The translations under genes and the position numbers were made by a program. Under the pieces are notes generated by a model. The model had not been told where the DNA came from and ran no database searches. It saw nothing but the letters and a program-made list of their open reading frames with translations. From CBDDKU01 sp965230375 (GTDB lineage: Bacteria; Bacteroidota; Bacteroidia; Flavobacteriales_D; Cryomorphaceae): a DNA stretch of 64,000 nucleotides. This document shows, piece after piece, positions 56,180-64,000 of the stretch (within the stretch, counting starts at the first letter, position 1; each line of letters begins with the position of its first letter). The DNA lies in assembly GCA_965230375.1 (NCBI GenBank), contig CBDDKU010000016.1, positions 62,001 through 126,000 of the forward strand. Direction: 5' to 3'.

Positions 56180-59100
56180 TTAAAAGTCTAGTCTAACACC
56201 CAGTTGTATAGTTCTTGGTGCAGAAAAATTGTATGGTGAATTGGCTTTTAACGCATACATATCTCGGAAGGCTTGTGGATCAAGCTGAGACTCAATTGCC
56301 GGTTGGAATTGAGGTGCCGTCAAATATCCATCATCATCAGCGTTACCAGTGTATCGGTATACTCCGATGATGTTTTGTGTATTAAGTACGTTGTTAACCA
56401 ATAGGTACACATTCAAGAAAGCCTGCTTTTGCTTCTCGCCTTCTTTCCCAATGTTTAGCGTCCAAGACTTATCAATTTGCGCATTGATGGTAAACTGCCA
56501 TGGAAGACGCGAACCGTTGATAGTTCCTTCTAGCTGCGGAGTTCCTCCACCGTTAATCAATAGGTCACCAGTAGCAATTTGCTGCTTTGAGTATGGAGTT
56601 CCAGACCCAAGGTTACCTACGATATTAAGTCCAGCGTTCGCAAAGATTTGAGAATTACCAATCACTGGACCATTGTAATCTTTACCTGATCCGTAGCGGT
56701 AATCGAATGTCGTAATAAGTACGTGTCTTTGATCACGGTTTGTTGGGAAGATCACACGTAGGTTTGGCTCTCCTGAGTTAACCAGGTTTAATGATGAACC
56801 AGCGCTTGATCCAGTAGCTTCAGCAAACTGCAATGTATAAGCAGCTCTCAAGCTGATATTTCCAGTTCTTCTCAAGTCGTATGTCAAAGTCAGACCCTTA
56901 GTTGTACCAAAGTCAAAGTTATCGAAGGTTGTATACGTTACAGGGAACGCCTCAAGCAGTCTTCTCGCTGCAATCTCATCTCTGGTTTCGCGGTAGAATG
57001 CTGCGATTTTCAAAGATGAACTTCTAGAAAGTACCTGCTGGAAACCAAGCTCGTAATCAATAGTACGGGTTGGTCTCAGGTTTGGATTGCTGATCGCCGT
57101 ATTTCCAAGGTTCTGAATAAACAAGTAACTAGTCGGATCTAGGATATTTTGTCCTGTAGGTCTCTGCGTCAAGATATCATAGTGTGCAAAGAATACAGCT
57201 TCATCCGAAATTGGAAACGAGAATGCAATACGTGGCATTACATTGATCTGTGGCTCGTAGTCTTCGAATGCGTCAGAAGTCAAATCCTCTCCAACCTCAT
57301 TCGGGTTTCTCAACAATGGTGCAATTCCAGATGCGGTTCTGATAGCACGCGGGTCAGAAATCTCAACCCCCTGTGCGTTGTACCAGGTATTTCCATCACG
57401 ATAACCATTAATAGCTGTTGGGTTTTGCAGATCATTTACATAAACCACCCAGTCACCACCAACATTAGATGGGTGCTCAGATAGAGCAGGTGTATCGCTT
57501 CCACGAGTATCATCAACTGTAAGTGCATCTCCTATTACGAAAGGATCTTTTAAAACCGCCTGGTTGGCATCGAACCGGTCAACACGGAGTCCTACGTTAA
57601 AGATAATGTCATCAAAAGCAAACTTATCCATGATATAACCAGCAATGTAAACTGGTTCAAAAGCACCAATTGGTCTGGTTCTATTTCCGTTCTCATCCAC
57701 TTCGTTGAAGAAGTCATCAATAGACGGTCTCACACCTGTCAACTTCTCTCCAGTGTGGTCATATCCATAGAACGATACCAAGGCGTTATTTCCTTCACGA
57801 AGCAATTCGTCCGCGCTAAACATATCCAGCTCGAAGATTTCTGGATCCAAGGCATCAACATAAATATAGTCACTACCATTCGGGTCAAGACCTAATGTTG
57901 ATCTTAGGTTTCTGTCAAATGTTGATTGCTCTCCAAGTGATATCAGACGGTCATACGTATAATAGGTATTACCGTTGATCACTTGTTGAGTTGGTGTAGA
58001 ATTAAAGTCCAGCTCCTCAATGTGACGGTTTGCAAGTTGCCTTGCCTGTATCCACAAACCAGCTGGTCCAACTGTAAAGTTTCTTTGAGTGTATTGCTCA
58101 AATTCAAACCCCACTGTAATGGCATGATCCCCGATGTCTGCAGATCCAGATGCAGTAACCCTGAATTGGTTTTGCTCAAATAGATTGTAGGAGTTAAATG
58201 GGTTACCAATTGGACTGTACAAGTTGTAAACGCTCGGGGCAGTTTGACCATTCAAAAGTCCCCCTGCAGACTGGATGTCATCAGTTGAACGCACGTCAAG
58301 CCCCAACTCATCGTAGAACCTGTAAAGTGCCGAAGTGTATGAAGCTAATTCATTGTTTACATCACTAGCCGTGAAGTTTGTCTCAATTTCTCTAAACCCA
58401 TTGTGGTAGTATCCAAAAGCTGATGTGTCAGCTCGGTAACCATAGTTTGGAACTTCTACGGTTTCAAACTTACCCACGTATCCGTAGTTGAATAGATTTT
58501 CTTGGTGAGTCGGATCCCATTGCTTAAAACGACGCTGGCTGTAATCAACCATTACACTGTAATAAGCATTCTTGATCAAACCTTCATTTTCGTCATCATT
58601 TCCTCCAAGCCGGTGAGTGAATCGCCCAAAGGCTCTCCATGTATTGTCGATCGACTCCCCGTTATTTGGTGAGTTAAACAGGCTATTGTTGTACGTATTA
58701 ATATTGTCCTTTACCCAGTCAAAAGTACCTCCAAACGAAAGGTCCATATTATCCGTGGTGGCAACATCCAACTTAGCAGTTGCAGAAATACCTTGTTGTC
58801 TATCGTTTTGTCTTGCCGGCACTTCTTCCCAATCATCTGTATCAAGAAATTCAGCATTCGGGTTTCCTTGAATATTCGGCGTGATAATAGTCGCGTTTAC
58901 AGGATTACCATTCTCATCGATGTATACATCACCTGTAACAATCCCTGTAGTACCAGTTTGAACAAATTGCATTGGGTCTGCAACCAATCTGTTTCTAACA
59001 TCTTCTTTTATTCGGTATTGATGTGTTGTCGGACGGTTGTCCATAAAGTTTCTATAGTTGGCAGAAACCAAAAATCCTAAAAGTGGTTTTTCCTTATTTC

Positions 59101-59923
59101 CTTCCGCATCTTTCTTCCAGAGAAGTGGACCAGAGAGGATTCCTTCAATCTGAGTTTGAGAATATCGATCGAGACCGATACCATCACCATCTTCGTTTGC
59201 AAAACCTGATGTCAGAACGTCAATACCTCCGAAGAATTGGCGCGTAGCGCCACGAGTGGTAATCGAGATAATTCCCCCTGTTGCATCCCCATAGTTAGCA
59301 GGGATACCTCCGGTAAGTACAGAAACTTCTTCGATTGCGGCCTTAGGAAGGTTGGTAGATCCACGTACTTTGATACCATCTATGTAGTAGAACGTGTTTC
59401 CTTCACGAGCACCTCTAATAGATACTCCACCACCAGTTTCCTGCACACCACCTACAGTAGATGCGATAGATGTAGCTGAACGTCCTGGCATTTTCGAAAT
59501 ATCCTCACGGGTTACTGTACCTCCTGTCGATCCACCATCTTTATCAATGAGTGGAACTTCATATTCAACAACTTCAAACTCTTCGAGCTTAATACCCGAA
59601 TCCATCTGAATGTCTAGGAAGGTGATTTTATCAGAGTTCACTCGAACCCCGGCGATCTTTTTTGAATTGTACCCTACATACGACACTAAAACGTCATAAG
59701 TTCCTGGGGGGATAGGCTTGATCGTATAAGCTCCATCAAAATCAGTAGCACCTCCGGCTACCTGAGCTCCTCCATTCTGAAGCACAATATTAACGAACGG
59801 TAATGGCTCGCCAGTTCCGCTGTCAGTCAATTTACCTTTTAGCGTACCAGAACCCACTTGGGCATATAACGATGTTGTAGCAGCTAGGAAGATTATTCCC
59901 AGAAGGTAGAGATTTCGCAACAT
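56180..59923 (-). CDS. TonB-dependent receptor with carboxypeptidase-like N-terminal domain
   Basis: 1247 residues from the ATG at 59923, which starts a good signal peptide (MLRNLYLLGIIFLAATTSLYAQ); a TTG 27 bases upstream is possible. A CarboxypepD_reg-like domain (about 25-110: GTLKGKLTDSGTGEPLPFVNIVLQ...GYNSKKIAGV) precedes the plug (EDISKMPGRSATSIASTVGGVQ; VSIRGAREGNTFYYIDGIKV; EVSVLTGGIPANYGDATGGIISITTRG) and the 22-strand barrel ending in IQLGVRLDF. It imports a substrate across the outer membrane using TonB energy. No SusD gene follows; the next gene is the giant exported protein. Confidence 0.92.
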   Translation of the reverse strand: MLRNLYLLGIIFLAATTSLYAQVGSGTLKGKLTDSGTGEPLPFVNIVLQNGGAQVAGGATDFDGAYTIKPIPPGTYDVLVSYVGYNSKKIAGVRVNSDKITFLDIQMDSGIKLEEFEVVEYEVPLIDKDGGSTGGTVTREDISKMPGRSATSIASTVGGVQETGGGVSIRGAREGNTFYYIDGIKVRGSTNLPKAAIEEVSVLTGGIPANYGDATGGIISITTRGATRQFFGGIDVLTSGFANEDGDGIGLDRYSQTQIEGILSGPLLWKKDAEGNKEKPLLGFLVSANYRNFMDNRPTTHQYRIKEDVRNRLVADPMQFVQTGTTGIVTGDVYIDENGNPVNATIITPNIQGNPNAEFLDTDDWEEVPARQNDRQQGISATAKLDVATTDNMDLSFGGTFDWVKDNINTYNNSLFNSPNNGESIDNTWRAFGRFTHRLGGNDDENEGLIKNAYYSVMVDYSQRRFKQWDPTHQENLFNYGYVGKFETVEVPNYGYRADTSAFGYYHNGFREIETNFTASDVNNELASYTSALYRFYDELGLDVRSTDDIQSAGGLLNGQTAPSVYNLYSPIGNPFNSYNLFEQNQFRVTASGSADIGDHAITVGFEFEQYTQRNFTVGPAGLWIQARQLANRHIEELDFNSTPTQQVINGNTYYTYDRLISLGEQSTFDRNLRSTLGLDPNGSDYIYVDALDPEIFELDMFSADELLREGNNALVSFYGYDHTGEKLTGVRPSIDDFFNEVDENGNRTRPIGAFEPVYIAGYIMDKFAFDDIIFNVGLRVDRFDANQAVLKDPFVIGDALTVDDTRGSDTPALSEHPSNVGGDWVVYVNDLQNPTAINGYRDGNTWYNAQGVEISDPRAIRTASGIAPLLRNPNEVGEDLTSDAFEDYEPQINVMPRIAFSFPISDEAVFFAHYDILTQRPTGQNILDPTSYLFIQNLGNTAISNPNLRPTRTIDYELGFQQVLSRSSSLKIAAFYRETRDEIAARRLLEAFPVTYTTFDNFDFGTTKGLTLTYDLRRTGNISLRAAYTLQFAEATGSSAGSSLNLVNSGEPNLRVIFPTNRDQRHVLITTFDYRYGSGKDYNGPVIGNSQIFANAGLNIVGNLGSGTPYSKQQIATGDLLINGGGTPQLEGTINGSRLPWQFTINAQIDKSWTLNIGKEGEKQKQAFLNVYLLVNNVLNTQNIIGVYRYTGNADDDGYLTAPQFQPAIESQLDPQAFRDMYALKANSPYNFSAPRTIQLGVRLDF

Positions 59924-59966
59924 ATAAGACAGTTTACGTTTTTTTAACAATTTCGCAACAAGGCCG

Positions 59967-59994
59967 TAAATATATAGTTTTTTGATTCACTCAA
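59967..59994 (-). promoter_or_regulatory. Promoter of the TonB receptor operon
   Basis: Minus strand TTG (59994-59992), 17-base spacer, TATATTTA (59974-59967), one base off consensus, 44 bases before the ATG at 59923. Confidence 0.5.
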
Positions 59995-60193
59995 CCAAGA
60001 CATGTTTAACTTGGAGTGCGAAAGAAATAAACCAAACAATTACAATCCTAAATCACCGCATTTATTTTTCGCAAGCTTAGGTGACTCAAATTGAATATTG
60101 TACGGCCAATATACGTTGTAAAGTTAAGGACACTTCTTTCTAAATTCATGGATATACGAGATAGGAAAATTCAATTCTTAACACGTCAGCGAA

Positions 60194-60514
60194 TCACTTT
60201 CGCTTCTGCTTTTTAGTGAACAACCTTTTGAAAAAAGGTTCTTGGTGCTTCCCTTTCTTTAGCCGCTTCATCCGCTTCTTATTCTTCTTCATCCGCTTTT
60301 GAGTGGCCTTATCTTGAATTTTCTTGTGCTTTTCTCGGTCGGCGTTAAGCGCATCGTGCTCAGCTTTTGCCTGATCATTTTGCTTCTTGACGAATTCCTT
60401 TTGCTGCTTTTTCGGGGACTTAGGCTTCTTATGCTTTTGAGCGTGCAAGTCACCTCCAAATATCAAAGCGAGAGACGCCAGAAGAATAATGATTGTATTT
60501 TTGCGTTTACTCAT
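60194..60514 (-). CDS. Small lysine-rich exported protein
   Basis: 106 residues from the ATG at 60514: signal peptide MSKRKNTIIILLASLALIFGGDLHAQ, then an extremely lysine-rich chain (KHKKPKSPKKQQKEFVKK; KRMKKNKKRMKRLKKGKH) ending KKQKRK. The start was chosen because the promoter at 60521-60550 would begin the transcript at or just before this ATG. No family recognised; it could bind polyanions such as lipopolysaccharide or nucleic acid (speculative). Confidence 0.65.
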   Translation of the reverse strand: MSKRKNTIIILLASLALIFGGDLHAQKHKKPKSPKKQQKEFVKKQNDQAKAEHDALNADREKHKKIQDKATQKRMKKNKKRMKRLKKGKHQEPFFKRLFTKKQKRK

Positions 60515-60520
60515 GTCAGG

Positions 60521-60550
60521 CAAAATTAAATTGAATGAATAGATTGCCAA
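60521..60550 (-). promoter_or_regulatory. Promoter of the lysine-rich protein gene
   Basis: Minus strand TTG (60550-60548), 19-base spacer, TAATTTTG (60528-60521). It ends 7 bases before the start codon, so the mRNA would be nearly leaderless; the -33 element lies inside the divergent lipoprotein gene. Confidence 0.55.
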
Positions 60551-60969
60551 ATCTCATCCTTGTATCCGTTACTCTACTTTTTTTATACAATTGTAAAGGC
60601 GATGACGACGGAGATGTACAAGTGCCTCGAATAGCAACGGATATCACTATAAACCTAAACCTGCCGCAATATAGCCCGCTCAATAACCCAGGAAGTTGGG
60701 CGTACGTAGAAGGTGGTTCCAGAGGAATAGTAGTGTACAGATTGAGCATCACTGATTTCACAGCCTTTGACCGACACTGCACGTACAACGTACAAGAGCT
60801 TTGTCAAATATCATTCCTTGAGGCGACCATCTTTAAAGATGAAGAGTGCTGCGGTTCAACTTTTGAAATAGTTAGCGGAACTCCAGTATCAGGGCCGGCT
60901 GAAGCCGCCCTTCAATCATTCAACACCCAATTCAATCCAAACGCCAACTTGCTCAGGATATACAATTAA
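60535..60969 (+). CDS. Lipoprotein with degenerate Rieske-like fold
   Basis: A 144-residue protein with a lipobox (LLFLYNCKGDD, Cys about 20). The core (INLNLPQYSPLNNPGSWAYVEGG; GIVVYRLSITDFTAFDRHCTYN; EECCGSTFEIVSGTPVSGPAEAAL) follows the Rieske ferredoxin layout, including the GPA turn, but the expected Cys-x-His and Cys-x2-His cluster ligands read CTYN and CCGS: both histidines are gone. It probably does not hold a 2Fe-2S cluster. Similar lipoproteins are widespread in Flavobacteriia; function unknown. Confidence 0.75.
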   Translation: MNRLPNLILVSVTLLFLYNCKGDDDGDVQVPRIATDITINLNLPQYSPLNNPGSWAYVEGGSRGIVVYRLSITDFTAFDRHCTYNVQELCQISFLEATIFKDEECCGSTFEIVSGTPVSGPAEAALQSFNTQFNPNANLLRIYN

Positions 60970-60970
60970 A

Positions 60971-61001
60971 AAAGCCCTTAACTAAACTAGTCAAGGGCTT
61001 T
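60971..61001. terminator. Bidirectional terminator between the lipoprotein gene and ahcY
   Basis: Stem AAAGCCCTT/AAGGGCTTT with an additional ACT/AGT pair; on the minus strand it ends in six Ts, 23 bases after the ahcY stop. Confidence 0.8.
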
Positions 61002-61023
61002 CGATATTGTAATTTATCCGTTT

Positions 61024-62340
61024 CTAGTAACGGTAGAATTCTGGTTTGTATGGACCTTCAACATCTACTCCAATATAAGATGCCTGGTCTTTTGTAAGCT
61101 CTTCGAGCTCAACACCAATTTTTGCCAAGTGCAGCTTCGCTACTTTCTCGTCAAGGTGCTTTGGTAGCGTGTAAACTTCGTTCTTGTAGTTATCGCTATT
61201 ATTCCAAAGCTCAAGCTGAGCCAATGTCTGGTTGGTGAATGAATTTGACATAACAAAAGATGGGTGACCAGTTGCACAACCAAGGTTTACCAATCGGCCT
61301 TCTGCAAGAAGGATGATGTCGTTCCCATTCACATTGTACATATCCACTTGCGGTTTGATCTCTACTTTTGAATCACCAAAGTTGTTATTCAACCATGCCA
61401 CATCGATTTCATTATCAAAGTGCCCGATGTTACAAACAATCGTTTTGTCCTTCATCTTACTGAAGTGCTCACCTGTAATAATGTCTTTATTACCCGTCGC
61501 TGTAACAACGATATCTACTTCTTGCACGGCGTCAACCATCTTCTTCACTTCGAAACCATCCATAGCAGCTTGAAGTGCACAGATCGGATCTACTTCGGTC
61601 ACGATAACTCGAGCACCTGCCCCTCTCAATGAAGCTGCCGATCCTTTTCCAACATCACCATAACCAGCAACAACGGCTACTTTTCCAGCCATCATCACAT
61701 CAGTTGCACGACGAATTGCGTCTACGAGAGATTCTTTACAACCGTATTTATTGTCGAACTTCGATTTTGTAACCGAGTCGTTCACATTAATAGCAGGCAT
61801 CACCAAAGTTCCATTCTTCATGCGCTCATAAAGACGGTGAACTCCTGTTGTCGTTTCTTCAGATAGTCCTTTGATACCAGCAGCGAGCTCTGGGTAGCGG
61901 TCAAAAACCATATTTGTAAGGTCTCCACCATCATCAAGAATCATGTTCAATGGTTGACCATCTTGGAAAAACAATGTTTGCTCAATACACCAGTCGAACT
62001 CTTCTTCTGTCAGTCCTTTCCATGCGTAAACTGGAATTCCAGCAGCGGCAATAGCAGCAGCGGCGTGATCTTGGGTAGAAAAGATGTTGCAGCTCGACCA
62101 AGTTACTTCAGCACCAAGCTCTACGAGTGTTTCAATAAGAACTGCAGTTTGAATTGTCATGTGAAGACATCCCGCGATTCTCGCACCAGCTAGTGGCTTG
62201 CTCGCACCGTACTCTTCACGAAGAGACATCAAACCGGGCATTTCGGCTTCGGCCAATTTAATCTCCTTTCTCCCCCACTCAGCAAGATTGATGTCTTTAA
62301 CTTTATAAGGCAATCTTTTTGTTTCAGTTGAATTGCTCAT
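61024..62340 (-). CDS. ahcY: Adenosylhomocysteinase
   Basis: A 438-residue S-adenosylhomocysteine hydrolase with tightly bound NAD: GCLHMTIQTAVLIETL, SCNIFSTQDHAAAAIA, the NAD site VVAGYGDVGKGSA (about 222-234) and the C-terminal ending PYKPEFYRY. It splits SAH to adenosine and homocysteine, keeping methyltransferases active. A -7 element TATCTTTG is present upstream. Divergent from the PPTase gene. Confidence 0.97.
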   Translation of the reverse strand: MSNSTETKRLPYKVKDINLAEWGRKEIKLAEAEMPGLMSLREEYGASKPLAGARIAGCLHMTIQTAVLIETLVELGAEVTWSSCNIFSTQDHAAAAIAAAGIPVYAWKGLTEEEFDWCIEQTLFFQDGQPLNMILDDGGDLTNMVFDRYPELAAGIKGLSEETTTGVHRLYERMKNGTLVMPAINVNDSVTKSKFDNKYGCKESLVDAIRRATDVMMAGKVAVVAGYGDVGKGSAASLRGAGARVIVTEVDPICALQAAMDGFEVKKMVDAVQEVDIVVTATGNKDIITGEHFSKMKDKTIVCNIGHFDNEIDVAWLNNNFGDSKVEIKPQVDMYNVNGNDIILLAEGRLVNLGCATGHPSFVMSNSFTNQTLAQLELWNNSDNYKNEVYTLPKHLDEKVAKLHLAKIGVELEELTKDQASYIGVDVEGPYKPEFYRY

Positions 62341-62366
62341 GTATTGATCTATTTAATTTTCGAGCG

Positions 62367-62374
62367 CAAAGATA
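62367..62374 (-). promoter_or_regulatory. -7 promoter element of ahcY
   Basis: TATCTTTG on the minus strand, exact TAnnTTTG, 26 bases before the start codon. No SAH-riboswitch-like structure was seen in the short leader. Confidence 0.4.
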
Positions 62375-62432
62375 CGAATTCAATATCAGAATGGAAGCCT
62401 GAGCTGTCCTACTTTCAATATCTTAGCGCAAT

Positions 62433-63065
62433 ATGCCATTGCAATTTTACAAGTCGTATAAAGGAGGAGACATTGCTGTATGGGAGTCTATTGAGTCAGA
62501 CACCTTTTTCACAAAAGAATTGGAAGCCCACGCCTTTGATTTGAGTCCGTTAGAGCAAATACATCATCCAGAAAAAAAGACGCAATGGCTAGCTTCAAGG
62601 TATTTGCTTTGCGAAATGTTTCCATCGGCTATTCAGTCATATCAACACAGCAAGCCAACTATTTGGAATGGGCCAAGGCTTTCGTTCAGCCATTCTAAAA
62701 ATATGGTCGGTGTGCTCTTAAGTGAATCACCTGCCGGGCTGGACCTGCAATGGAAAGACCCCAAACTTGAAAAACTAGCTCCAAAGTATACTGACCAAGA
62801 AGAAATCAAGCGTCTGTTTTTCAATTCTGAGCTTGACACCTTGTGCTTGATATGGGCGGTGAAAGAAGCTGTGTTTAAATTTTTCGGAACGGAAATGCCG
62901 TTCAAGAATATCCAGATAAACTCATTTAACACAGTCAACGATACTATAGATGTCGAACTTCAACGAAGAGGGCTCGAATACAAAATTCTACTTGGGATAG
63001 AATTCATTAAGGGTTTCACCTTGGCCTATGTGATGGAAACGTCTAAATTTGGCCCACGACCTTGA
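62433..63065 (+). CDS. 4'-phosphopantetheinyl transferase
   Basis: A 210-residue Sfp-type enzyme. The FSHS segment (about 85), the metal motif AGLDLQ (about 100, usually G-I-D) and the signature WAVKEAVFKFFG (about 142-153) are all present. It attaches the pantetheine arm of CoA to carrier proteins. Its stop overlaps the TTG start of the next gene by 4 bases (TTGA). Confidence 0.9.
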   Translation: MPLQFYKSYKGGDIAVWESIESDTFFTKELEAHAFDLSPLEQIHHPEKKTQWLASRYLLCEMFPSAIQSYQHSKPTIWNGPRLSFSHSKNMVGVLLSESPAGLDLQWKDPKLEKLAPKYTDQEEIKRLFFNSELDTLCLIWAVKEAVFKFFGTEMPFKNIQINSFNTVNDTIDVELQRRGLEYKILLGIEFIKGFTLAYVMETSKFGPRP

Positions 63066-63796
63066 ACGTACTAGACGACATATTAGAAGCGAGAAAAACG
63101 GGTGAAACCAGATTGGCCCAACTTATAGATCCTGATCATATCAAAGATTTTGATCATCTCGCTGATTTGGCTAAAAGAGCTGAAGAATCAGGGGTCAATC
63201 ACTTATTCTTTGGTGGAAGCTTAGTCACACAGAAAATGGAGTTCGACATCATACAGGCACTTAAGAAAATTACAAGCTTGCCCGTAACTTTATTTCCTTC
63301 TTCCCCAAGCCAAATAGATGAAAGCGCTGACGCAATCTTATTTCTTTCGCTACTAAGTGGTCGAAATCCTGAATACCTAATTGGACATCACGTTACAGCT
63401 GCGCCCTTGCTCAAAAACTCAAGTTTAGAAGTGATTCCCACAGGCTACATTCTCGTAGGCTGTGGCGAACCTACTACTGCCGAATATGTGAGTCACTCTT
63501 TTCCGATCCCTTACAAAAAGGATGAAATAGCTGCCAGTACAGCACTTGCGGGCCAGTTACTTGGAATGAAGATGATTTATTTGGATGGTGGAAGTGGTGC
63601 CGAAAAACCGATTTCCAAATCGATGATTTCAAAGGTCAGATCTTGGATTGACACACCGATTGTCGTTGGTGGCGGTATTCGGACACCCAAGGATGCGAGA
63701 AGGGCGTCTGATGCGGGAGCTGATCTTATCGTTGTGGGAAATCAGGCAGAAAAATATCCCAACTTTCTCGCTGAGCTAAAAGAACAAATGAGATAG
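63062..63796 (+). CDS. Geranylgeranylglyceryl phosphate synthase family (PcrB-like) protein
   Basis: A 244-residue TIM barrel with a TTG start. LIDPDHIKD (about 21-29), LFFGGSLVTQ, the phosphate loops IYLDGGSGAEKPIS and VVGGGIRTPKDARRASDAGADLIVVGN define the GGGPS/PcrB family, which joins an isoprenyl diphosphate to glycerol-1-phosphate. Members occur throughout Bacteroidota, where chain-length preference is not predictable by eye. Translationally coupled to the PPTase. Confidence 0.9.
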   Translation: MNVLDDILEARKTGETRLAQLIDPDHIKDFDHLADLAKRAEESGVNHLFFGGSLVTQKMEFDIIQALKKITSLPVTLFPSSPSQIDESADAILFLSLLSGRNPEYLIGHHVTAAPLLKNSSLEVIPTGYILVGCGEPTTAEYVSHSFPIPYKKDEIAASTALAGQLLGMKMIYLDGGSGAEKPISKSMISKVRSWIDTPIVVGGGIRTPKDARRASDAGADLIVVGNQAEKYPNFLAELKEQMR

Positions 63797-64000
63797 ATGG
63801 AAGTCATAGTTGTTTCTAGCACCCATGAAGTGCCACAAGAAGTTGGCGAGGTCGTTCAAATGTTTGAGATGGGACTAAAATATTTCCATGTTCACAAACC
63901 CAAGCTAAACAGAAAACAACTGCTCGAGTATCTTGAGCAATTTCCAGAAGAATATCGAAGCAAGCTGGTGCTTCACTCCTACCATGGCCTAGCATTTAAG
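63797..64000 (+). CDS. Thiamine-phosphate synthase-like protein (N-terminal part)
   Basis: The first 68 residues run to the window end without a stop. EVIVVSSTHEVPQE, then LKYFHVHKPKLNRKQLLEYLEQFPEEYRSKLVLHSYHGLA matches the first strands and helices of the Bacteroidota ThiE-like TIM barrel (F-H-L-R/H-K-P ... L-H-S). It starts at the base after the GGGPS stop. The rest of the active site is outside the window. Confidence 0.7.
   Translation, partial: MEVIVVSSTHEVPQEVGEVVQMFEMGLKYFHVHKPKLNRKQLLEYLEQFPEEYRSKLVLHSYHGLAFK

Noticed and set aside
62341..62432. SAH or SAM riboswitch upstream of ahcY
   Set aside because: The leader is short and A/T-rich with no matching stem pattern.

Overview
The window comes from a member of the Bacteroidota, most likely a marine flavobacterium (Flavobacteriales; family not determinable by eye). 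Support: a TonB-dependent receptor with a carboxypeptidase-like N-terminal domain, a PorV-like protein and a giant exported protein with a type IX-style C-terminus; DUF6089 and DUF2911 proteins; the neighbour sets tig-clpP-clpX, etfB-etfA and ahcY/PPTase/GGGP synthase/thiamine-phosphate synthase; almost no Shine-Dalgarno sequences; and many upstream regions carrying the Bacteroidota promoter pattern TTG-N17-23-TAnnTTTG.

Layout. 1-4918 (minus): nucleotide-sugar operon (DegT aminotransferase, Ugd, Uxs-like decarboxylase, WbpD-like acetyltransferase, Gfo/Idh oxidoreductase cut by the window start). 4991-9791 (plus): beta-barrel protein, KDO transferase (waaA), serine hydrolase, a membrane protein with its small winged-helix regulator, and another small exported protein. 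All but the regulator are cut by single-base indels, 16 in 4.8 kb, and removing them restores full-length proteins; this looks like a stretch of poor consensus rather than gene decay. 9844-10918: a four-helix-bundle gene between two 46-bp direct repeats, tRNA-Leu(TAA), a tandem pair of hairpin-rich repeats, and tRNA-Gly(GCC). 10968-20438: mutS, a SpoU methyltransferase, DUF6089 protein, TPR/OmpA-like lipoprotein, deoxynucleoside kinase plus folK, and sppA. 20494-24342: DUF2797, a GH3-family enzyme, an exported protein and a second deoxynucleoside kinase. 24418-28250 (minus): a membrane pyrophosphatase carrying a C-terminal YceI domain, then pdhB. 28465-38720 (plus): etfBA, a DUF151 nuclease, nupC, thyA-folA, an exported unknown, and a PIG-L deacetylase / 37-aa membrane peptide / sodium:solute symporter operon. 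38774-42952 (minus): DUF2911, clpX, clpP, tig. 43073-49729: tRNA-Leu(TAG), flavin reductase, DUF3127, AtoE-type transporter, ABC permease, glycosyltransferase, flippase-like protein and ruvC. 49730-60514 (minus): HIT protein, greA, and the PorV / 1452-aa exported protein / TonB receptor operon. 60535-64000: Rieske-like lipoprotein, ahcY, PPTase, GGGP synthase and a partial thiamine-phosphate synthase.

Functional threads: envelope glycan building (sugar-nucleotide operon, waaA, glycosyltransferase/flippase pair); nucleotide and folate metabolism (two deoxynucleoside kinases, nupC, thyA, folA, folK); energy metabolism (pyrophosphatase, Etf, PDH); protein quality control (trigger factor, ClpXP, SppA); and outer-membrane traffic (TonB receptor/PorV operon).

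Most noteworthy items: the pyrophosphatase-YceI fusion, the self-contained TonB receptor/giant protein/PorV operon without SusD, the repeat-flanked four-helix-bundle cassette beside a tRNA, the tandem structured repeats between the tRNAs, the 37-aa membrane peptide coupled to a symporter, and the dense indel patch.
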